From the NCBI GenBank assembly GCA_030867875.1, contig JAOWCC010001368.1, positions 2,790,965 through 2,854,964 on the forward strand: DNA of 64,000 nt, read 5' to 3'. The notes under the pieces were generated by a model. It saw only the letters and a list, made by a program, of their open reading frames with translations. It ran no database searches and was not told the DNA's origin. This document shows positions 15,001 through 25,617 of the stretch, piece after piece; within the stretch, counting starts at the first letter, position 1; each line of letters opens with the position of its first letter. The position numbers and the translations under genes were made by a program. The DNA is from Actinernus sp. WN-2022. Lineage: Eukaryota > Cnidaria > Anthozoa > Actiniaria > Actinernidae.

Positions 15001-17420
15001 GAATTTATGAGTATCGACCAATCACATTACGAGAAAGAAGAATAGTAAATTAACACTTTTTTCATTCCTTGCCGTAGAGTACTACAGTTCTAATGCGGAC
15101 CATTACTTAATGTATTATTTCAATGCGTTTCAATTGAATTTATGAGTATCAACCAATCACATTACGAGAAAGAAGAATAGTAAATTAACACCTTTTTTCA
15201 TTCCTTGCCGTAGAGTACTACAGTTCTAATGCGGATCATTAATTAATGTATTATTTCAATGCGTTTCAATTGAATTTATGAGTATCGACCAATCAAATTA
15301 CGAGAAAGAAGAATAGTAAATTAACACCTTTTTTCATTCCTTGCCGTAGAGCACTACAGTTCTAATGCGGACCATTACTTAATGTATTATTTCAATGCGT
15401 TTCAATTGAATTTATGAGTATCAACCAATCACATTACGAGAAAGAAGAATAGTAAATTAACACCTTTTTTCATTCCTTGCCGTAGAGTACTACAGTTCTA
15501 ATGCGGACCATTACTTAATGTATTATTTCAATGCGTTTCAATTGAATTTATGAGTATCAACCAATCAAATTACGAGAAAGAAGAATAGTAAATTAACACC
15601 TTTTTTCATTCCTTGCAGTAGAGTACTACAGTTCTAATGCGGACCATTACTTAATGTATTATTTCAATGCGTTTCAATTGAATTTATGAGTATCAACCAA
15701 TCAAATTACGAGAAAGAAGAATAGTAAATTAACACCTTTTTTCATTCCTTGCAGTAGAGTACTACAGTTCTAATGCGGATCATTAATTAATGTATTATTT
15801 CAATGCGTTTCAATTGAATTTATGAGTATCAACCAATCAAATTACGAGAAAGAAGAATAGTAAATTAACACCTTTTTTCATTCCTTGCAGTAGAGCACTA
15901 CAGTTCTAATGCGGACCATTACTTAATGTATTATTTCAATGCGTTTCAATTGAATTTATGAGTATCAACCAATCAAATTACGAGAAAGAAGAATAGTAAA
16001 TTAACACCTTTTTTCATTCCTTGCAGTAGAGTACTACAGTTCTAATGCGGATCATTAATTAATGTATTATTTCAATGCGTTTCAATTGAATTTATGAGTA
16101 TCAACCAATCACATTACGAGAAAGAAGAATAGTAAATTAACACCTTTTTTCATTCCTTGCAGTAGAGTACTACAGTTCTAATGCGGATCATTAATTAATG
16201 TATTATTTCAATACGTTTCAATTGAATTTATGAGTATCAACCAATCACATTACGAGAAAGAAGAATAGTAAATTAACACCCTATTTTCATTCCTTGCAGT
16301 AGAGTACTACAGTTCTAATGCGGATCATTAATTAATGTATTATTTCAATGCGTTTCAATTGAATTTATGAGTATCGACCAATCAAATTACGAGAAAGAAG
16401 AATAGTAAATTAACACCTTTTTTCATTCCTTGCTGTAGAGTACTACAGTTCTAATGCGGATCATTAATTAATGTATTATTTCAATGCGTTTCAATTGAAT
16501 TTATGAGTATCAACCAATCAAATTACGAGAAAGAAGAATAGTAAATTAACACTTTTTTCATTCCTTGCCGTAGAGTACTACAGTTCTAATGCGGACCATT
16601 ACTTAATGTATTATTTCAATGCGTTTCAATTGAATTTATGAGTATCAACCAATCACATTACGAGAAAGAAGAATAGTAAATTAACACCTTTTTTCATTCC
16701 TTGCCGTAGAGTACTACAGTTCTAATGCGGACCATTACTTAATGTATTATTTCAATGCGTTTCAATTGAATTTATGAGTATCGACCAATCAAATTACGAG
16801 AAAGAAGAATAGTAAATTAACACCTTTTTTCATTCCTTGCCGTAGAGTACTACAGTTCTAATGCGGATCATTAATTAATGTATTATTTCAATGCGTTTCA
16901 ATTGAATTTATGAGTATCAACCAATCAAATTACGAGAAAGAAGAATAGTAAATTAACACTTTTTTCATTCCTTGCCGTAGAGTACTACAGTTCTAATGCG
17001 GACCATTACTTAATGTATTATTTCAATGCGTTTCAATTGAATTTATGAGTATCGACCAATCAAATTACGAGAAAGAAGAATAGTAAATTAACACCTTTTT
17101 TCATTCCTTGCCGTAGAGTACTACAGTTCTAATGCGGACCATTACTTAATGTATTATTTCAATGCGTTTCAATTGAATTTATGAGTATCAACCAATCACA
17201 TTACGAGAAAGAAGAATAGTAAATTAACACCCTATTTTCATTCCTTGCCGTAGAGTACTACAGTTCTAATGCGGACCATTACTTAATGTATTATTTCAAT
17301 GCGTTTCAATTGAATTGATGAGTATCAACCAATTAAATTACGAGAAAGAAGAATAGTAAATTAACACCTTTTTTCATTCCTTGCCGTAGAGCACTACAGT
17401 TCTAATGCGGACCATTACTT
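26..17420. repeat. Satellite array, 136-bp monomer with higher-order duplications
   Basis: A head-to-tail array of a 136-bp unit (135 bp where one C of the CACC(T)n tract is missing), about 128 copies by length. Each unit contains AATGTATTATTTCAATGCG, a run of six or more T and GTAGAGTACTACAGTTC. Copies differ at a few recurrent positions: CAAAT/CACAT, AACC/GACC, CCGT/CAGT/CTGT, GTAC/GCAC, and ACCATTACTT/ATCATTAATT. Rare variants recur as linked sets, showing block duplication inside the array. No long ORF exists in it. Bases 1-25 are not monomer sequence, so the left edge seems to be in the window. The right edge joins the upstream intron of EGF exon A1. Confidence 0.97.
12555..14458. repeat. 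Tandem 952-bp (7-monomer) higher-order duplication in the satellite
   Basis: Rare monomer variants occur twice, 952 bp apart (7 x 136). These are GAATGTATGAG near 12555 and 13506, GAATAGAATATT at 12729 and 13681, and TTGCTGTAG at 13032 and 13984. The last two variants also occur at 4711 and 5014, with the same spacing between them, so the same segment exists about 8,018 bp upstream. This fits unequal exchange or segmental copying of several monomers at once. Confidence 0.8.
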
Positions 17421-17593
17421 AACACCTCTATGTACTGTTGTATTTATGAATATTTTACATCTGAATGAGACTAGTGTTGAATAAATGCGTCTGTAGTCAT
17501 CGCATCCAGCGGTGATTCTTGAATGCAAAACTGGACTATTGGCCAAACATGTTATTGCAATATGGCATTTTAGTGCAAATGTTTTTATTTTAG

Positions 17594-17707
17594 ATGTTGA
17601 CGAATGTAAGAAGAAACCTTGTATCAATGGTGGCACATGTACGAACACAGATGGAAGTTATACATGTTCTTGTACTGCTGGCTGGATAGCACATGACTGC
17701 GATCAAG
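17594..17707 (+). CDS. EGF-like calcium-binding exon A1 (type 1)
   Basis: This exon codes one 38-residue EGF module. It is entered after a TTTTAG acceptor and left at G|GTAAAT, phase 1 on both sides, so the opening Asp codon is split. The module opens DVDEC, has six cysteines in EGF order and the CxNx4YxC pattern of the Asp/Asn beta-hydroxylation site, so calcium binding in an extracellular repeat protein is expected. It is the first exon after the satellite. It ends DCDQG like C1, while B1 and D1 end DCDKG. Confidence 0.9.
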
Positions 17708-17823
17708 GTAAATATAATTGTTTAAAAAACTATACTTCATAATTCATGAGGTAATGTTTTTAATCTTAAAAGACACATAGTCCGTAGCCAATGAAAGGTA
17801 TGTTTTTTTATTATTTTTTTCAG

Positions 17824-17937
17824 ACCGAAATGAGTGTCTAAATAAACCATGTGCAAACGGTGGAAGTTGTACGAACTCTCCTGGAAGCTACTCATGTGCT
17901 TGTGTGACTGGCTGGACGGGGCAACACTGTGACAAAG
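17824..17937 (+). CDS. EGF-like exon A2 (type 2)
   Basis: The acceptor is TTTTTTCAG and the donor G|GTAGAA; phase 1-1. The module opens DRNEC rather than DVDEC, still within the calcium-binding consensus, followed by LNKPC, which C2 shares and B2/D2 replace with LTKPC. It ends HCDKG. Intron 1 is only 116 bp, the shortest in the window. Confidence 0.9.
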
Positions 17938-18034
17938 GTAGAACAGTCACGCATGCTTTGTTAGACTAGGAGGGTAGCATTGCATCGGCTTTATAAGAGA
18001 TTTTTAGATTTATGAGACTGTTTTACGTTGTGAA

Positions 18035-18316
18035 GTATAACACGAGGAGCTGTTTTAGAAGTGATTTCTAAGTACAATGAGACGGGGTTGAAAACCGAGG
18101 AAAAACCGAGGATTTCCAACCCCTTCTCACTGTATTTAGAAACGCGCTTCTAAAACATCCTCATGTTTTACATGGCTTCTGAAACTCCATTTTAATGATC
18201 AAATTAGCAATCTAAAAGTCATGAAATGCGAGCTGTATTTGGAAACGATTTCTAAATACTCGTCATAGTCATGATTTCAATTGTATTCACCTGATGAAAT
18301 ATTAATGAGTTTGAGA
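18035..18316. mobile_element. Palindromic MITE-like insertion in intron 2 of block A
   Basis: An arm near 18044-18105 (TGTTTTAGAAG, GAGACGGGGTTG, AACCGAGG) is followed by its inverted copy near 18108-18165. The segment is present at the same place in block C but absent from B and D, where TTGTGAA runs directly into the SINE. That comparison defines the limits to a few bases. No coding capacity is seen, and the family is not recognised. Confidence 0.65.
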
Positions 18317-18320
18317 AACA

Positions 18321-18950
18321 CCTCACTGGTTAGCTCAGTTGGTAGACTTGCTCCAAGTCGAACTCGCTGAGTCACTGGGTAAGCGATCACTGCGTCAAAA
18401 TTAGTGCGCGAGAGGCGAGTTCGACTTGGTTCACTTGCAGGAGATTGTTTTGGCGCAAAAACACGTTTCAGGGGCGGAGCCTACATTTCGCGCCTTTGAC
18501 AAACTCTTTCTGAGTACAATCAAATTGTAACTACCACATCCACGATCGACGGACTTGACACGTCAACATAAAATGCCTGAAGAATTGACGCTTTGTGATT
18601 GGGCAAATCCTAGTATGTCATAAGCCACGCCTCCGGTTGAAAAATCAACCGGTCAATTTGGGGCGCTGCAAGTGGGAAAAGTCCTTCGTGCGGGGGGCTA
18701 AGAAGGACTTTGAGAAAGTCTAGAGTACGGTCCACGGTCTAACGTGCAGGAGATCGCGGGTTCGAAACGCTGTGGCCGCTTCATTGAGCAGGGACTTATA
18801 AGGTGTTGGTCTTGCCTCCTTCCACTTCTAATAAATACGAGGGGGACGCGAAAGAACCTGTTGCGCTATTTTCGTGAAGGAGTAGGGGGATTTTCTCCCG
18901 GCACAACAGCCAGGTATTGTGAAGGTACTAACTATCACTCATGATTGTAA
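18321..18950 (+). mobile_element. tRNA-derived SINE in intron 2 of block A, interrupted
   Basis: It starts with CCTCACTGGTTAGCTCAG, matching a tRNA-type pol III A box. A B box (GGTTCGAAAC) follows near 18758, then a non-tRNA tail ending near the CTCATGATTGTAAACTGCAC motif. Compared with the copies in blocks B, C and D, about 380 bp are inserted between the two boxes. The copy is therefore unlikely to give the original transcript. Confidence 0.6.
18350..18730. mobile_element. Insertion between the A and B boxes of the block A SINE
   Basis: The sequence is absent from the three sister SINE copies. It contains an inverted pair (CCAAGTCGAACTCGC near 18353 and GCGAGTTCGACTTGG near 18416) and no ORF. 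It may be a nonautonomous DNA element or a composite. The limits come only from comparison with block C and are approximate. Confidence 0.45.
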
Positions 18951-19010
18951 ACTGCACTTACGCTTGTGAAGCGCAGTTGAATATTTTTATATATAATTTG
19001 CGCTAGTAAT

Positions 19011-19256
19011 ATTTAACAATTATTCACCGAGGTGGAGGTGAATAGTGGTGGATATTTACCGAGCCGCTTTTTGTTTTAGTATATACCACACTCCAGGTGA
19101 ATAACTAGCACCAAATAGTTATTTTATTTTCTGTCAAATGGACAAAAACTCGCGCGAGATGATAGCTGCTTTGCTCGGAGGTGAATATGAAATCATATTC
19201 ACTGTTTTAGTAGCCAATCAGAGCGCGCGAAAAGTGATATTCACTGGTGTGGTATA
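19011..19256. mobile_element. MITE-like insertion just upstream of exon A3
   Basis: The segment is missing at the matching point in blocks B, C and D. GTATATACCACAC near 19079 and its inverted copy GTGTGGTATATAC near 19243 form one arm pair, and a smaller palindrome (GAATATGAAATCATATTC) lies inside. It has no ORF. The family is unknown and the left edge is approximate. Confidence 0.5.
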
Positions 19257-19304
19257 TACCTTTAATGTTATATATAGATATAAATATATATTTTAATTCT
19301 TCAG

Positions 19305-19418
19305 ATGTAGACGAGTGTATTTCCAAACCTTGTGCTAACGGTGGAACATGCTCTAACAGTATTGGTAGTTACTCGTGTCTTTGTACAGTTAGTTGGAAAG
19401 GAAGCACTTGTAAGCAAG
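19305..19418 (+). CDS. EGF-like exon A3 (type 3)
   Basis: The acceptor is TTCTTCAG and the donor G|GTACAT; phase 1-1. The module reads DVDECISKPCANGG and onward, with TVSWKG where most types have a GW pair, and ends TCKQG. It keeps six cysteines and the CxNx4YxC hydroxylation pattern. It is protein-identical to C3 and D3; B3 differs by one residue (KGI for KGS). Confidence 0.9.
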
Positions 19419-19610
19419 GTACATCCATATCTCCTATATAGGTATCACGGCGTTTTCGCAAGTTGGGCTATTTTTAGATTTTAGTCATTTTTCCCGCCAA
19501 TTGGTGGGTTGCACAAGTGGTGGAGCAAAATATGTGTCATTAGCTACTTTTGTTCTTCCAACCAACTGCGGCTACGCTTTTGTGATCATTTTTTATTCCC
19601 CAAAAATAGC

Positions 19611-20176
19611 TAACCTGAGAATACAGCCGTCTCGCATCGGGAACCACAGTCTTTAATTAATTAATTAATAAAAAATAATTAATTAATTGGATAATTAATT
19701 AATTAATTAATTAATTAATTGTGGTTCCCGATGCGAGACGGCTGTTTCTTGTCTCTATATCTCCTGCTAGTAAAGGTGTTCCTGACTCGATAACCCCTTG
19801 GTTTATTCAGGTCCTGCCTACTCAGTAATTATTGTTAAATTTCTTATTTGTTTTTGTTTTGAGTGAAATAAACGTATATTGTATTGTGTATTGTATATTG
19901 TATTGTATTGAATCAAAACGTGGCCCCCGAGGGAGACGTCTGCGTCTTGAGACGGAAAATTCCATATTGATGACGTTATGCGGCCAGAATATGGTCGCGT
20001 TATTTCATTGGCTCGTACATGATAATTAGGTATACTAGCCAATCAAATAACGCGACCAAATCCTGGCCCCATAACGTCTTCAGTATGGAATTTTCCGTCT
20101 CAAGACGCAGACGTCTCTCTCGGGGTCCATGTTTTAATTGTGGTTCTCGATGCGAGACAGCTGTATTCGCAGGCTA
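19611..20176. mobile_element. Mutator-like nonautonomous element in intron 3 of block A
   Basis: The outer ends TAACCTGAGAATACAGC and GCTGTATTCGCAGGCTA are inverted. The flanking 9-mers AAAAATAGC (left) and CAAAATAGC (right) are the target duplication with one change. Block D has the empty site (CCAAAATAGCGGGAAG) and block C a shorter filled copy with perfect 9-bp duplications. Inside are a second inverted pair (19623-19648 with 19720-19745) around a TTAA-rich core, and a long palindrome at 19910-20135. A 9-bp duplication is typical of Mutator-like elements. No transposase is present. Confidence 0.75.
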
Positions 20177-20332
20177 CAAAATAGCGGGAAACCGTTCTAA
20201 GAGTATACAGGATGGACGATCCTGGTTATTGGCTCCTGGCGCTCGGTTAGGAATTAAATACTATTCTTGTTATCGATAATGGTAAGGAATAGAAAAAAAC
20301 TGACATTACTTCTTCGTCGTCCTTTTTCTAAG

Positions 20333-20446
20333 ATGTTGACGAATGCCAGAAGAACCCGTGTTTAAATGGAGGGAAGTGTTCTAACACGATAGGGGACTTC
20401 AACTGCGCATGCGCCACAGGATGGGAGGGAAAGAAGTGTGGTGGAG
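20333..20446 (+). CDS. EGF-like exon A4 (type 4)
   Basis: The acceptor is TTTTTCTAAG, an unusually weak one with A before AG and kept in all four blocks; the donor is G|GTACGG. Phase 1-1. The module reads [16 protein letters not shown], then TIGDFNC, so Phe fills the aromatic place. It ends KKCGGG. Differences between blocks lie at CLNGG/CLHGG, GWEG/GWKG and CGGG/CGEG. Confidence 0.9.
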
Positions 20447-21166
20447 GTACGGCTCGTAAACAATGGCTTGCCACTCAACAGCTAGTGTCTTGAATATCAT
20501 TAGCATTTCCGCCAAGTGAAATCAAAGGAGAATATTTTGAATTTCTGTGATGTAATGAACTGAAATGCAACAATCTTGAGTCAAATGACGAAACATAAAG
20601 TTTTGTTGTCACGATAAACTGTTGAGGTTGTGCTTGGATAGCCTTAAAGAAGTAGAACTTTATCCTCCTTTACAACATTGCTAATAATATTGAGCGGCTT
20701 GAGCGCAATGTGTGTGGTCACCCATACTGTCAGATAATATGTAATGCGTTGTGTTATAGTAACAAACCCATCAAAGCAAGCTGAAAGGGAACCTCCACTG
20801 TGAAACAATGTTCCTTATGTATATCTAAATATATTGCTATGTTTGTCTCCTGTACACGAGACGTCAGTTATGGACCTATTTACTCATTTGAATTCCCCGC
20901 CCGTCGTTGTCTGGAATTTTGCGACGTCACACTATTGTCTTCTGGCATTGGGGTAACTGTGTGACGTCATAGAATCCAAGATGGCGGCGCGCGGGAAATT
21001 AACATGAGTTTTATGGACAGCAAAATGGGTTCGTAAGTGACATCTAGTGTACGATTTACAGGAAACAAACACAGCAATAGGCAGACGTAAGAAGTGTTTG
21101 AGAGCAAACACTGTTTTGTTTTCAATAGAGGTTCCCTTTGACAACCCGCCTTTAATATTTCCACAG

Positions 21167-21280
21167 ATATAGACGAATGTCAGAATGGTCCATGTCAACA
21201 CGGTGGCACGTGCACTAATCTGCCAGGTGACTACAAGTGTAAGTGTCCTGCCCAATGGCAAGCCAAGAACTGCGACCAAG
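21167..21280 (+). CDS. EGF-like exon A5 (type 5)
   Basis: The acceptor is TATTTCCACAG and the donor G|GTAACA; phase 1-1. It opens DIDECQNGPC and is the only type starting DID. It has LPGDYKCKCPAQW where B5 and C5 have LPGDYSCKCPDQW, and ends NCDQG. Six cysteines and the calcium-binding opening are intact. Confidence 0.9.
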
Positions 21281-22005
21281 GTAACACCCATACATAGAGC
21301 AAATTTCATATGAGTGCCACGGTTACTGTACCGCATACTGTGACTTTGAAATGGATTCCCTATTGTTTCCCCTGCAATCAAAGTACAGAGTTACTGTACG
21401 GCAAAGCCCACTAACGGCTCTTATTGGTGTCTTTTTGTAATTTGTTTTCGGACTGGGCTACCTGTGGCATGTCGTTAAAGTGGGGCGAGGAGAAATGGGA
21501 AGGAGGGGGAGGGGAGGGAAAGGGGAGTAAAGGAAATTTTGATCGCATGCCACAAGAACATGCATGCCACAGTTAGCCCAATTATACAACAAAATAATTA
21601 GCAAAAAACGCCCATGGGAGCCACTAGTAGGCTAGGTACGGCAAAGGTAGAGCGGATTGTGGTTACCGTACGCTATGCCGTGACTTTGAAATGGTTTCCC
21701 TATTGTTTTTGTCCTGCTGATCCAATCAAATTACAGAGTTACGGTACAGCACGGTTATAGTACGGTTACGGTAAGGCTACGGACATGCCGTAGTTTGTCG
21801 CACTCATACGAAATCTGCTCCCCTAATTACGTTAGTTACTGAGTCAAGGGGTACGTTATAGAAATATTATGTTTGCCGTCACAATGACTGGCCGCTCGGG
21901 TATGTCTGTAGGAGAGGAGTTACCGAGGTGGTGAATGGTGAACGTATGCCAATGGACTCAAACGTGCCTTTGACACGTTAAATATATATATTTCCTTTTT
22001 CAAAG

Positions 22006-22119
22006 ACGTGGATGAGTGTCTCAGGGATCCTTGTCAGAACGGCGGATCGTGTACCAACATAGTAGGAGCTTACACGTGTACATGTGTGGCCGGATGGACT
22101 GGCACTAACTGTGCACAAG
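22006..22119 (+). CDS. EGF-like exon A6 (type 6)
   Basis: The acceptor is CCTTTTTCAAAG (AAAG rather than CAG) and the donor G|GTAATG; phase 1-1. The module opens [16 protein letters not shown], then NIVGAYTC, and ends NCAQG. B6 and C6 have NVLG at the second point, and B6 also has GGLC for GGSC. Confidence 0.9.
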
Positions 22120-22596
22120 GTAATGAATCTGCTACAGAAGGGAGAGCTGAGTAACTTAACGCGCGGGGACTAAGTACGACAGCAGCGAATACAAAAATAT
22201 CTATATTGTGCGAGTAACCTTTTCTGCGAAGAATAAGAGTTTTTTGGTCACCATAATATTTAAGTACACAGCCCATTTGCTTCCGAAAAAACATCTTTTG
22301 AGCAGTGTAGTTTAAGTTTCGGACACTGTGATAAAATTTATTTCGAACACAAGACATTGACCGGCACAAGATAGTGTTTACGGCGAAATTCCCACCGATT
22401 TACGCGTCAACTCTCGCATGCGGCCTAGTGATTCAACTCTGTCGCTGTGCTATTCTTGTTGCCGCAGTTATTTTTCCGCTGAAAACTGTGGGTGTACTTT
22501 GAAGTCTTATAATCATAATCTGGCGGTATTTCTGTATTTTCTCCACCGACTTACGCTCAGTTAAATTCTATAATTGTTTTTATGTTTTTATCTCAG

Positions 22597-22710
22597 ATGT
22601 GAATGAGTGCGTCAAAACTCCATGTTTCAACCTTGGCACGTGTACCAATACCGATGGCAGTTACACCTGTACTTGTCGACCGGGGTGGAAGGGTTACAAT
22701 TGTGACAAAG
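22597..22710 (+). CDS. EGF-like exon A7 (type 7), with a GC splice donor
   Basis: The acceptor is TTATCTCAG; phase 1-1. It opens [16 protein letters not shown] (the usual GG is LG) and ends NCDKG. The exon is followed by AAAG|GCACGT, so the intron would begin GC. The nearest downstream GT would add four bases and break the frame. GC-AG introns are a known minor class. The same GC stands in B7 and C7. Confidence 0.85.
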
Positions 22711-22813
22711 GCACGTTGTAGAGTTAATTCAAGACTTACCTATCACATTATAGTGGATAACTAGTTCCTCGAAAAACTAGTGTTGATCCTGCGTCGGTGG
22801 AGAAGATAAACAC

Positions 22814-22993
22814 TGGTATAATCAACTGAATGCCGATTAAGGTTTGCTAACCGCCGTGAGAAGTAGCTGACGTTTCGAGTGCTACTGAGCCCTTCGTCAG
22901 AACAAACGAAGGCCTAGCGCTCGAAACGTCGGCTGCTACTCGTTTCTCACGGTGGTTAGCATACCTTTAATAGACTTTCAGTTGATTATACCA
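22814..22993. repeat. Foldback element in intron 7 (block A copy)
   Basis: TGGTATAATCAACTGAA at the left end and its inverse TTCAGTTGATTATACCA at the right end enclose complementary inner arms (CACGGTGGTTAGC with GCTAACCGCCGTG; ACGTTTCGAG with CTCGAAACGT). Copies stand at the same place in blocks B and C, so the insertion predates the block duplications. It has no ORF. Confidence 0.75.
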
Positions 22994-23215
22994 GTGTATA
23001 CCTGTAACAGCGCGATCCGAGTACTACTAACTGAGTATCTCTGTCATTTTGTTCAGCGATTGAATGGTGGTTTAGGGGAACCTGCATTCTTATTTTCTTT
23101 CCATAGCATCCCCGTAGGCTTATAACAATGGTACATAATTCTTTGCAACTTATCATTTTTGGTTTATAGTTTACGTTTGTACGTCACGAGCATTAACTTT
23201 CAACAATTTATTTAG

Positions 23216-23329
23216 ATGTGGATGAATGTCAAAAGAACCCCTGCAAACACAAAGGCACGTGTGCGAACACTCAGGGCAGCTACTCGTGCGCATGCGTAGT
23301 CGCGTGGAAAGGACACGATTGCGAAAAAG
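23216..23329 (+). CDS. EGF-like exon A8 (type 8)
   Basis: The acceptor is CAATTTATTTAG and the donor G|GTAGGC; phase 1-1. The module reads [20 protein letters not shown] and onward; it has HKG where others have NGG. It ends DCEKG, while B8 and C8 end DCEEG. It is more GC-rich than neighbouring exons (GCGCATGCG). Confidence 0.9.
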
Positions 23330-23511
23330 GTAGGCTTTCATTTTGAACTGCCCTAACCCCATTTGTTTTATTTCTTCACATAAATTCTTATAATATTTAG
23401 AGTAATTGTGCGAAAAAGGTTTTGTTTTTGCTTGAATCCTAGATTGTCTACAACCTGTTCAAGTTTGCGAAAAGCGATTTGGCTCTTTTCACGACCGAGC
23501 CACAGTACACT

Positions 23512-23755
23512 AATTAGGGTATATACTTCACGCCAAATTCCAATTCGATCTGTGGATTAGCCGGGATCTGGCTTTGATCAGCCCTCATGGTTGTTTCAGG
23601 TCTTATTAGAAATTCAGAGTTTTTTTTTTTTTTTTTTCATGGTAGTGTTTCGTTCCATAGAGTCTCCCTGCATAATACTGTAAAACAGTAGAGAAAATGA
23701 TTATGCGGGGAGACTCTATGGAACGAAACACTACCATGAAGTATATACCCTAATT
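23512..23755. mobile_element. Foldback element in intron 8 of block A only
   Basis: The outer inverted ends are AATTAGGGTATATACTTCA and TGAAGTATATACCCTAATT. Inside, 23637-23676 pairs with 23700-23739 (40-bp arms, one mismatch seen, 23-bp loop), preceded by a T tract of about 18. Intron 8 is 830 bp here against 167 bp in blocks B and C. This element and neighbouring sequence explain that difference, so the insertion followed the split of the blocks. Confidence 0.75.
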
Positions 23756-24159
23756 CGAGTCATTGGCCTAGTACATCGTGCATTGTGTGTGTGACCTAAG
23801 ATCGGGTATTCACTACAAGAGGACCTACAGCAAGTGCAAGTGAACAATGGCTTGTTACCTCATCTGACGTCACTCGATAAGACCCCAAACTGCGCGGAAC
23901 TGTAATCGCGATTTAAAAATCAGGGATCTTACCGATTTCACTTTTTTCTTTTTCTTTCGTCCTCTATTTTCATCTAAACTTTGAAAATAAATAAAACTAA
24001 CATGGGGTTATGAGTACTTTAATAAACACATCACTCGTGTCTCTGTAGGATAATGCAAACATTTAACCATCCATTATTTTAACATACATATGGCAGAAAG
24101 CGAAAGATCGTAAAGTGTATTCTGTGTTTTGTTTCTACTATTTAATGTTCCCTTTCCAG

Positions 24160-24273
24160 ATGTAGATGAATGCCTAAAGAAGCCCTGTGCTCATGGCGGA
24201 GTTTGTACCAACTCTATCGGGAGTTACTCCTGCGCATGCCCAGTTCAATGGACGGGACATGACTGCGAACAAG
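24160..24273 (+). CDS. EGF-like exon A9 (type 9)
   Basis: The acceptor is CCCTTTCCAG and the donor G|GTGATC; phase 1-1. The module opens DVDECLKKPCAHGGVC and ends HDCEQG, where B9 and C9 end QDCEQG. It is the last exon of block A; the next exon in the cycle, B1, lies 5 kb downstream. Confidence 0.9.
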
Positions 24274-25552
24274 GTGATCAGAGAGAGACTCATTTAGTTT
24301 TACATTTTGGTTTGCTTTGCCTTTGTACAACAATAAGTGGTTTAGAATGAAGTACTTTTTAAAGCACAGAAAGCAACTTTGTTTATACGGCTTTTTAGTT
24401 CTAGTTATGAAAACAAAGTGTTGAATGATACCACTTATACCACATTCACAACACTTAGCCCACATCACAAGCACAGGGAATCCCTCATCTTTCCTTCGTC
24501 CTCCCTCCCCCTCCCCATGCGCTTGCCACGCAATCTAACAGCAACTAAACCGGCCTGTTTGAATGTGTTGAGTTACACACAGTTAGAATGCAGTACCTCG
24601 CACAGGTTGTGTAGTTCTATATAAGCACATTTTAAAACTAGTTTAGAGCCAGAAGTGGAAGCAGAAGCGTAAGTATATTAGGCATATTAGAAATGAATAA
24701 TTTCATATAAATCCTCCTTTCTTTGCATAAGTTAACTATAGTTGACATTATTTCACTTCAGAAAAAGGGACAAAAATGACAGTTACAGAAAAAATATTCT
24801 CCTCAGATTCTAAATTTTCTCACAAAAATGCATATTTCACATAAAATTTAGAGTTTCATGTTTGCACTAACCTCACTTTCTGTCTCCAACACCTAAACTT
24901 GCCCAGAATCAAGCCATTCTGGCCACAAGCACTTCACAGCAAGCTAAATTCATCCATAATTACCGCAAAGCATGCCGGGAAATCCTACCAAACAGCGACA
25001 TGGCTAAGTCTAAAGCCATTTCGACCTAATAGCTTCATATTGGAATCAATGGCAAGTAAATATTGTCCAGTATTCCAAAAAAGCTATGATACGTGGCTCC
25101 AGACCCCCATTTATAAAGCCCACACTAAAGTGACAGAAGAAGTCCTAGCCCATTCACGAGTGGGAAATGAAGCTCGTTCTCCATCACAATAACACTGGCA
25201 CAGACTCGGTTCTTTGAGAAAGGGCTGATTGAAGCTCTCATTAGACTTAATGATGTCCTCCAGCATTCTATAAATGGCGAAAAAGCCTTAAATGCTGCAT
25301 TCCCCAAAACAAACTTCCCTCCAGCTCCCTAGAGGCCTAGAGATCTGACGTCAACATATTCAAAATGGCCGACAAAAACTTTGAGCCCCCAGTATTATAG
25401 ATCAGTTGAAAATTCCATGGTAACAGTGACTATAGTTTTCTTAGGGAGGGGGGGGGGGGTCGTTGCAGTCTAGAAAGAGCCAAAAATCAGTTAAAAGCCC
25501 TTGGGGCTCAAAGGGTTAATTAACAGTTTTTCACTGGAATGTAAGCAACCGA

Positions 25553-25617
25553 AGCACGAGGGAAGCACGAAGGAAGCACGAGGGAAGCACGACGGAAGCA
25601 CGACGGAAGCAGAAACG
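25553..25617. repeat. Short minisatellite, 11-bp unit
   Basis: About six copies of GAAGCACGAGG, with third-triplet changes (AGG, AAG, ACG), stand head to tail. The C/D spacer has a shorter version near 61474-61512. No function is evident. Confidence 0.7.

Larger units (their letters stand above)
17594..24273 (+). other. Block A of the EGF gene: nine exons, eight introns
   Basis: Exons A1-A9. Introns 1-8 measure 116, 1367, 914, 720, 725, 477, 505 and 830 bp. Intron 2 carries a palindromic element, a SINE split by another insertion and a further MITE. Intron 3 carries a Mutator-like element, intron 7 a foldback and intron 8 a second foldback. Introns 4-6 hold no gene; intron 5 has a purine-rich stretch near 21480-21540 and CGGTTACGGTA-like motifs shared with blocks B and C. 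All introns begin GT except intron 7, which begins GC. I see no promoter or start exon. Confidence 0.85.

Noticed and set aside
26..17420. Regular repeat that could look like a CRISPR array
   Set aside because: The whole 136-bp unit is repeated with no unique spacers, and the genome is eukaryotic; it is a satellite.
18744..18944. Short plus-strand ORF in intron 2 of block A
   Set aside because: It lies within the SINE body and is broken in the sister copies.
20932..21381. 149-residue minus-strand ORF over exon A5 (and its counterparts near 31428-31829 and 57259-57660)
   Set aside because: It runs antisense across a clear EGF exon and its introns, and its conservation among blocks follows from the duplication. 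It has no recognisable domain.
22711..22725. Downstream GT (CAC|GTTGTAG) as the real donor of exon 7
   Set aside because: It would add four bases, shift the phase and leave an exon unlike all others; the GC donor keeps phase 1. RNA could still overturn this.
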